A stretch of DNA of 64,000 nt from GCA-003244245 sp052390495. Lineage in GTDB: Bacteria > Actinomycetota > Actinomycetes > Mycobacteriales > Pseudonocardiaceae. The notes beneath the pieces were generated by a model, which saw only the letters and a list, made by a program, of their open reading frames with translations, made no database searches and was not told the DNA's origin. The stretch is taken from the NCBI GenBank assembly GCA_052390495.1, contig JBQTGW010000076.1, positions 48,493-112,492 on the forward strand, read 5' to 3'. Within the stretch, counting starts at the first letter, position 1; every line of letters starts with the position of its first letter. Below, one piece after another: positions 59,473 through 64,000 of this stretch. A program made the position numbers and the translations under genes.

Positions 59473-61113
59473 ATGGGTGTGAATTCTCCGTTGCTGCTTG
59501 ACGCTGGTGTGGTGACGCGGTGCCGCCGCCGGGTGCACCTTGAGCATGACCCCGCCGCCTTCGATGCGCCGCGGGCCCCTGCGGACCCCGCCGTCGAGCA
59601 ACGGATTGCGGACGCGGCAGCGCACCGCCGCTCGGTTGCGCAGACCCTGGCTCGGAACCGGAGCGCGGACTGGACGGCAGTGCCCAGCGAGCTGCCCGCG
59701 GCGCAGCGGCGCGCCGCCACCATGGCTGCGCTCGCCGAGGGTGCCCCGTTCGTCTGGGGTGGGCTACTGTCCGACATCCCAGGGGGTCGACGCGGCAGTG
59801 TGGAACTGCTGGTGCGACACTGCGGCGGCTACCTCCCGGTTCTCGTGGTCCGGCACAAGGTCACCGACCCGGGCTCTGGGGCACAGACCAGCCCGTTGAC
59901 CCAGCTGGCGCTGTCCGCGGCCCGCGCCGACCCGCACCGCAGAGTCCGCCCGCATTCCCGCGACCAGCTGGGTCTGGCGCATGCCGTGCGGATGCTGCGC
60001 TCAGCCGGGCTGGCCGCACCCGGCCGGGCGATCGGCGGGGTGATCGGGCTGGATGCCGATGTCGTGATCTGGCACGACCTGGATGCGCCCACCTGGCCGG
60101 GCGGGCGCAGCGCGATGTGTGAATACGACGCCCGGTTTGCTGATCGGCTCGCGGTCGCCAAGGCGGCGGTGACCGGGGGCGAGCCGCTGGCCCAGCCGTC
60201 CCGGGTCAATGAATGCCGTTCGTGCCCGTGGTGGCCGACCTGCGGCGCCGCGCTGCGCGCTGACCGGGACGTCAGCATGGTACTCCGCGGCGAGGACGGG
60301 ACGGCCTTGCGTGCGGCCGGGGTGTGCACCGTGGACGATCTGGCCGCGCTGGACCCGTTGAGCGAAGCGCCGGTTCCGCTGGCCGGGGTGCGGCTGGCCG
60401 ACGCGGTCGTGCTGGCGCGCGCCTGGCAGCGGGACCTCACCCTGGTGCGCCGGAACCCCCGCGTCGCCGTGCCACGCGCCGACGTCGAGGTGGACGTCGA
60501 TATGGAGAGCTTCAGTGACTCCGGGGCCTACCTGTGGGGCTGCCTGCTCACCGGCGCCGACATCGGGGTGCCTCGCGGCTACCGCGCGTTCGCTACCTGG
60601 GAGCCGGTACCCACCCCCGACGAGGCACGGTCGTTCGCCGCGTTCTGGACCTGGTTGGCCGACGTGCGCTCCCGCGCGGCAGCGCGGGGTCTGCGGTTTC
60701 ACGCCTACTGCTACAACGCACAGGCCGAGAACCGCTGGATGCTGTGCTCCGTGGAGCGCTTCGCCGGGGCGCCCGGGATGCCGAGCATCGCGCAGGTGCA
60801 GGAGTTCATCACCTCGCCGGACTGGGTGGACCTGTTCGAGGTGGTGAGCACAGAGTTCCTGTGCCCGCACGGCAAGGGGCTCAAGACGATTGCCCCGGCC
60901 GCCGGGTTCTCCTGGCACGACCCGCAGGCCAGCGGGGAGAACTCGATGCGCTGGTATCGCGACGCGGTGGGCCTGGATGGCGGCGAGCCCGATCCCGGGC
61001 AGCGCGAGCGGTTGCTCACCTATAACGCCGATGACGTGCGCGCCACCTACGCCCTGCGCTGCTGGATGAGCTCGCAGCGGGTGCGCCAGGTGCCCTTCGC
61101 GGGTGATCTCTGA
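59473..61113 (+). CDS. TM0106-type RecB-family nuclease
   Basis: 546 residues from the ATG in MGVNSPLLLDAG; the longer frame overlaps the lipoprotein. N-terminal PD-(D/E)XK nuclease region (about 1-220), then a Cys-rich CRSCPWWPTCG segment likely binding a metal cluster. The C-terminal RNase H-like domain has VDVDMESFSDSG and FHAYCYNAQAENRW, ending NADDVRATYALR. TM0106 proteins are conserved in actinobacteria but their cellular role is unclear. DNA repair is likely. Confidence 0.85.
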   Translation: MGVNSPLLLDAGVVTRCRRRVHLEHDPAAFDAPRAPADPAVEQRIADAAAHRRSVAQTLARNRSADWTAVPSELPAAQRRAATMAALAEGAPFVWGGLLSDIPGGRRGSVELLVRHCGGYLPVLVVRHKVTDPGSGAQTSPLTQLALSAARADPHRRVRPHSRDQLGLAHAVRMLRSAGLAAPGRAIGGVIGLDADVVIWHDLDAPTWPGGRSAMCEYDARFADRLAVAKAAVTGGEPLAQPSRVNECRSCPWWPTCGAALRADRDVSMVLRGEDGTALRAAGVCTVDDLAALDPLSEAPVPLAGVRLADAVVLARAWQRDLTLVRRNPRVAVPRADVEVDVDMESFSDSGAYLWGCLLTGADIGVPRGYRAFATWEPVPTPDEARSFAAFWTWLADVRSRAAARGLRFHAYCYNAQAENRWMLCSVERFAGAPGMPSIAQVQEFITSPDWVDLFEVVSTEFLCPHGKGLKTIAPAAGFSWHDPQASGENSMRWYRDAVGLDGGEPDPGQRERLLTYNADDVRATYALRCWMSSQRVRQVPFAGDL

Positions 61114-61264
61114 CCGGTTCCGAGGTGGCGCCCTGACAGACGGTCGCACTTGGTGAACAAGCGGGCACGCTTGGTTCGCTCGATCGGCCCTTTCATGGCG
61201 TGTTTGGACTTGGGCAGACTTAAACCACCTAATCTGGTTATCGCTCGCTTGGGGGACTGATGCC

Positions 61265-61843
61265 ATGTTCACGTTTGCGCTGCTGCTGACGTCAGGGTTG
61301 TCCGGAGTTTTACTCTGGGCCGCACTGGAGAAGCTGCGCGCACAGCGGGAGTTGCGCGCGCTCCTCGCGGCTCTCGGGTTCGGCGGCTGGCCGAAGCGCT
61401 TTCTGGCGCTTGCCGTACCGGCCGCTGAGATCGTAACCGCGGTCGGGCTCCTCCTGATTCCCGCAGCGCTGTGGCCTCGCTTTGGGGTGGTCTGTCTCGG
61501 CGTGACTTTCGCGGTAGCGGGCGTGCTGGGACTGCGGGCCGAACAACGGATCAGTTGCTCGTGTCTTGGCACCACCAGCGGCGGGCTCCTCGGCTGGACT
61601 CAGCTCATTCTGTTGCCCGGTTGGCTCGCGGCCGGGTATGCGCTGGCGTGGCTCGATCCCGGCTGGTCGGCAGGCGAGGGTCTGCAGTACCTCGCTGGCC
61701 TCATGGTGCTTCTGGGTGCGCTGCGGGCCGTCTCGGTCGTACGGGAATGGCATACAGCCGTGGGGAACCGGCGGGCCATTGACGAGGCAGTCGTGGTCCG
61801 CGCCCCTATCGTCGCTCAGACTCAGAAAGTTGCCACGCCATGA
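61265..61843 (+). CDS. MauE-like membrane protein (DoxX superfamily)
   Basis: 192 residues, ATG start. Four to five membrane spans. SCSCLGTTSGG in a loop carries a Cys pair like the redox loop of MauE. MauE proteins help disulfide formation in the methylamine dehydrogenase small subunit in Paracoccus. It overlaps the MauD-like gene by ATGA. No other methylamine genes (MauB, MauG) are in the window. Confidence 0.78.
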   Translation: MFTFALLLTSGLSGVLLWAALEKLRAQRELRALLAALGFGGWPKRFLALAVPAAEIVTAVGLLLIPAALWPRFGVVCLGVTFAVAGVLGLRAEQRISCSCLGTTSGGLLGWTQLILLPGWLAAGYALAWLDPGWSAGEGLQYLAGLMVLLGALRAVSVVREWHTAVGNRRAIDEAVVVRAPIVAQTQKVATP

Positions 61844-62397
61844 CCGTCATCCTCTCCGCCTCGGTCGTGATTCTCGGCGCCTTGGTGTTTCTCCTGCTCG
61901 GTTCACAAGTCGAGATGTATCGCACGATCGCGCAGCTTCGTGAGCACAGTGGCCTGATCGATCAGTCGATTCCGATCACCCTGTCCCGGGTCGGGTTACG
62001 ACCGAGCAGCGTCGGATTGCCGGGCTCGCTGGACTCGACCGTAAGTGGGGTCGTGCTGCTGCTTTCCGACAAGTGCTCGACCTGCCGCTCGATCGCGGCG
62101 TCGCTGGATGGTGCGCTACCGCGAGATCTCGTCTTGGTGGTGGAGCCGGACCAACCGGGCGAGCCGTCCGACCTGACCACGTCCTACCAGCTGGACCCCG
62201 AGCGGACCATCATCGACCCGCAGGGCCGCATCAGCGGCGGGCTCGGAATCAACACCACCCCGGTGGCTGTCGTGATCGAGAACGGTCGGCTCACACGGGC
62301 GACCACCGTTCCGTCCAGCCGACGGCTCCATAGTCTGCTCGACTCGCTGCGCGCTTTTGAAACCTTCGAAGTCGGCGGCGCGCCGACTCGGGATTAA
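61840..62397 (+). CDS. MauD-like thioredoxin-fold protein
   Basis: 185 residues. N-terminal membrane helix (about 5-24), then a thioredoxin fold with the active site SDKCSTCRSIAASL. INTTPVAVV holds the cis-Pro loop. Localised outside with its redox site exposed. MauD is thought to make or shuffle disulfides of the exported small subunit; here the Cys-rich protein directly downstream is the obvious client. Confidence 0.8.
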   Translation: MTVILSASVVILGALVFLLLGSQVEMYRTIAQLREHSGLIDQSIPITLSRVGLRPSSVGLPGSLDSTVSGVVLLLSDKCSTCRSIAASLDGALPRDLVLVVEPDQPGEPSDLTTSYQLDPERTIIDPQGRISGGLGINTTPVAVVIENGRLTRATTVPSSRRLHSLLDSLRAFETFEVGGAPTRD

Positions 62398-62407
62398 GGG
62401 ATGTACG

Positions 62408-62815
62408 ATGGCCATTAAAGGAATATTCTCAGATACGCCGGACCGTGAGTCGTTTGCACATGGACAGGGCGATGATATTGTGCCGGTTGCCCGCCGTGGC
62501 ATGCTTGGGATGCTGTCGCGGGGCGGCATCATCATGGTGGGAGCACTGGCCGGCCTTGCCGCAACGTCCAGATCCGCTCACGCGGACGGAAACGTCTGCC
62601 GGCAAGCAGCCTGCTGCAATCTGAAGAGATGCAACGACTGCACACGGCAAGGCTGCGACTTCTCCTGTCCCTCCGGATGGACCAAGCGCTCCTGGTTTTG
62701 TCTCATCGGAGAAAGAAGGTCATACATGTGCGGGGAATGTCAGAGGGGCGGCACGAACTGCCGGAACGGTAACAGTTTCACCTGCTCCATCATGATAGAT
62801 ACGAATGCCTGCTGA
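62408..62815 (+). CDS. Tat-exported Cys-rich small protein, methylamine-dehydrogenase light-chain-like
   Basis: 135 residues, ATG in TACGATG. Twin-arginine signal VARRGMLGM with a hydrophobic span, cleaved near SAHADG. The mature part (about 72 residues) has 13 Cys, among them ACC, CNDC, CDFSC, and CGEC. The Cys order resembles the six-disulfide core of MauA, but only the SW of RSWFC matches a TTQ tryptophan. The second one appears as TNAC, with no Trp. So it is not expected to carry TTQ. Function unknown. Confidence 0.7.
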   Translation: MAIKGIFSDTPDRESFAHGQGDDIVPVARRGMLGMLSRGGIIMVGALAGLAATSRSAHADGNVCRQAACCNLKRCNDCTRQGCDFSCPSGWTKRSWFCLIGERRSYMCGECQRGGTNCRNGNSFTCSIMIDTNAC

Positions 62816-62900
62816 CCTGCTTGTACCAGCAGTCGTCGCGCTCGCCGCAGCTGCCGGATTCGGGCAGCTCTTCAGCCCTTGAGGGATTTCCTTCATCGGC

Positions 62901-63548
62901 ATGCTCCGTCCGTTCATGGAGCTGCCGGACCCTCTCGGGAAGGGGGCGACGGTAGTACGGCGCCGCAACGCGGCTGGTCCGCTGTCAGCGTTGACGGCGG
63001 GGTTCTTGGTAGCGGCTTTCGTCGTGTTCGCGATTGTAGTTTTCGTCGGCGCGGCCTTTTGGGTTGGTCAGATCCCGGTCACTGGCCGCGTCATGGTGGC
63101 GGCACTGGTGTGCGCTGTGATGGGCGCGGTGGACGTCGCTAGCCTCCGGAAGTCCAGCCTGTGCAAGCTCACGTTTCGGCGCCAGACACCGAAGGCGCTG
63201 GAAGACCGGTACGGCAGGCACGTCGGCCCGCTGCTGTGGGGGATCGATACCGGGATGGCGGTCACGACAGTTCGTGTGTCGGCGGCTACCTGGGCAGTTT
63301 TCACTTTGTGTTTGCTCCAGCTCGCGCCCTGGTGGGTAGGTCTCGCCTACGGAGTGGGCTTTTGCTTGTCACTGAGCGTCGCAACGCTCCTGCTGCCGTG
63401 GCGGCCAGCCCCGAAGCGCGGCTCCCCTGGGGAGCCGCTTTGGATCCAGATCGCATTGACCCGCGTTCGGCCCGCCGCCCAGGTCGCGTGTCTCTTAGCT
63501 CTGCTTGCCGTCACTGGTGCGCTCGGCGCTGTTGTCGTCGGTGTGTGA
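62901..63548 (+). CDS. Membrane protein of the Mau-like cluster
   Basis: 215 residues, ATG with only a distant GAGGG. Five to six membrane spans. The cytosolic loop SLRKSSLCKLTFRRQTPKAL and YGRHVGPLLWGIDTGM are the most distinctive parts; similar loops occur in proteins next to mau-like genes (recollection). Its single Cys and position suggest electron transfer or export of the Cys-rich protein, without proof. Confidence 0.6.
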   Translation: MLRPFMELPDPLGKGATVVRRRNAAGPLSALTAGFLVAAFVVFAIVVFVGAAFWVGQIPVTGRVMVAALVCAVMGAVDVASLRKSSLCKLTFRRQTPKALEDRYGRHVGPLLWGIDTGMAVTTVRVSAATWAVFTLCLLQLAPWWVGLAYGVGFCLSLSVATLLLPWRPAPKRGSPGEPLWIQIALTRVRPAAQVACLLALLAVTGALGAVVVGV

Positions 63549-63639
63549 TACGCCGGGTGTGAACTTCTCCGCACCTGGCCGGGGTGTGCCACGATTTCGG
63601 CCAGGGTGAGAGTCACCCTGCGCGAGGGTGGGAGCACGC

Positions 63640-64000
63640 ATGTTCGTCCGTCGTATTGCTGTGGTTGGCTCTGGGTATGTGGGTCTGACCACGGGGGCGT
63701 GTCTGGCTTCCTTGGGGCATCAGGTGGTCTGCGCCGATCTTGATGAGGGCAAGGTGGCGCAGTTGTCCCGGGGTGAGGTGTCGATCCTGGAGCCGGGGTT
63801 GCCCGAGTTGGTGGCGGAGGGTCTGGCCGCGGGCCGGTTGCGGTTCGTGGTGGGTGCTGCCGCCGCGGTCGGGCAGGGTCTGGATGCGGCTGAGGTGGTG
63901 TTTTTGTGCGTGCCCACCCCGATGGGTGCCGGGGGTGCGGCGGATCTGGCGGCGGTGCAGTCGGTGGTGGCCGACGTCCGTGAGCTGCTGCCGTTGGGGT
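63640..64000 (+). CDS. UDP-glucose/GDP-mannose dehydrogenase, 3' end outside the window
   Basis: 120 codons visible. ATG 5 nt after GGAG. VVGSGYVGLTTGACLA is the N-terminal NAD-binding fingerprint, followed by ADLDEGKVAQL, EPGLPELV and FLCVPTPM. It should oxidise UDP-glucose to UDP-glucuronate for surface or glycolipid synthesis. The C-terminal catalytic Cys lies beyond the edge. Confidence 0.88.
   Translation, partial: MFVRRIAVVGSGYVGLTTGACLASLGHQVVCADLDEGKVAQLSRGEVSILEPGLPELVAEGLAAGRLRFVVGAAAAVGQGLDAAEVVFLCVPTPMGAGGAADLAAVQSVVADVRELLPLG

Noticed and set aside
62408..62815. Genuine methylamine dehydrogenase small subunit
   Set aside because: One TTQ tryptophan is missing and heavy-chain and cofactor genes are absent.

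Overview
The window is high-GC DNA from an actinobacterium. The unbroken order trpG/pabA, then pknB, pknA, pbpA, rodA, pstP, fhaB, fhaA on the minus strand, followed by tRNA-Leu, is the origin-proximal Ser/Thr-kinase and cell-wall cluster of mycolic and related actinomycetes. A conservon operon, XRE-DUF397 pairs, DUF3558/PE/PPE/EspG-like genes and SARP and TPR regulators fit Pseudonocardiaceae best (inference; no species is claimed). Several promoters fit leaderless mRNAs, and short tandem repeats are common both between and inside genes.

Layout. 0-2.5 kb: end of a sortase-anchored surface protein, a membrane-anchored protein and a PP2C phosphatase. 2.6-11.3 kb: a 22-bp repeat tract, a large AfsR-type SARP/NB-ARC/TPR regulator, two tiny genes (a 55-residue secreted peptide and a 31-residue membrane peptide), a STAS-HATPase fusion and a conservon (sensor kinase, roadblock, DUF742, GTPase). 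11.3-14.8 kb: an orphan GAF kinase, a MetE-core enzyme with a long leader, and a trpG/pabA amidotransferase. 14.9-24.7 kb: the pkn/pbp/rodA/pstP/fha operon and tRNA-Leu. 24.8-30.6 kb: methyltransferase, MarR/DoxX pair with a clear operator, a glycosyltransferase fragment, a Baeyer-Villiger-type monooxygenase and a broken MFS gene. 30.8-35.6 kb: a likely operon of cupins, a pyranose-oxidase-like GMC oxidase and a DegT aminotransferase, readable as an oxidise-then-aminate carbohydrate pathway.

35.7-45.7 kb is accessory and decayed. It holds pieces of an M14 peptidase, a DUF4143 protein, NYN nucleases and an MntA/HepT toxin-antitoxin pair. Among these wrecks sits an apparently intact cassette: an HTH protein, a small protein, a phosphoribosyltransferase and a DprA/SLOG protein. 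The DprA gene has a perfect actinobacterial LexA (SOS) box over its start. Next come an XRE-DUF397 pair, a duplicated element whose hairpins keep their pairing while the bases change, and an ArsR-SRPBCC fusion.

45.7-52.3 kb: a type VII secretion-associated set (PE-like, DUF3558 lipoprotein, PPE-like, EspG-like) without secretion machinery, a shortened MMPL transporter and a VWA-domain lipoprotein-like protein. 53-61 kb: XRE-TPR regulator, phosphotransferase, DIT1/PvcA isocyanide-synthase homologue, CopC, betaine-type binding lipoprotein and a TM0106-type RecB nuclease. 61.2-63.5 kb: MauE-like, MauD-like, a Tat-exported Cys-rich small protein and a membrane protein, which looks like methylamine-dehydrogenase small-subunit maturation used for another purpose. 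The window ends inside a UDP-glucose dehydrogenase gene.

The two strongest candidates for an undescribed system are the SOS-controlled DprA-phosphoribosyltransferase cassette (37.7-41.1 kb) and the Mau-derived Cys-rich export cluster (61.2-63.5 kb).
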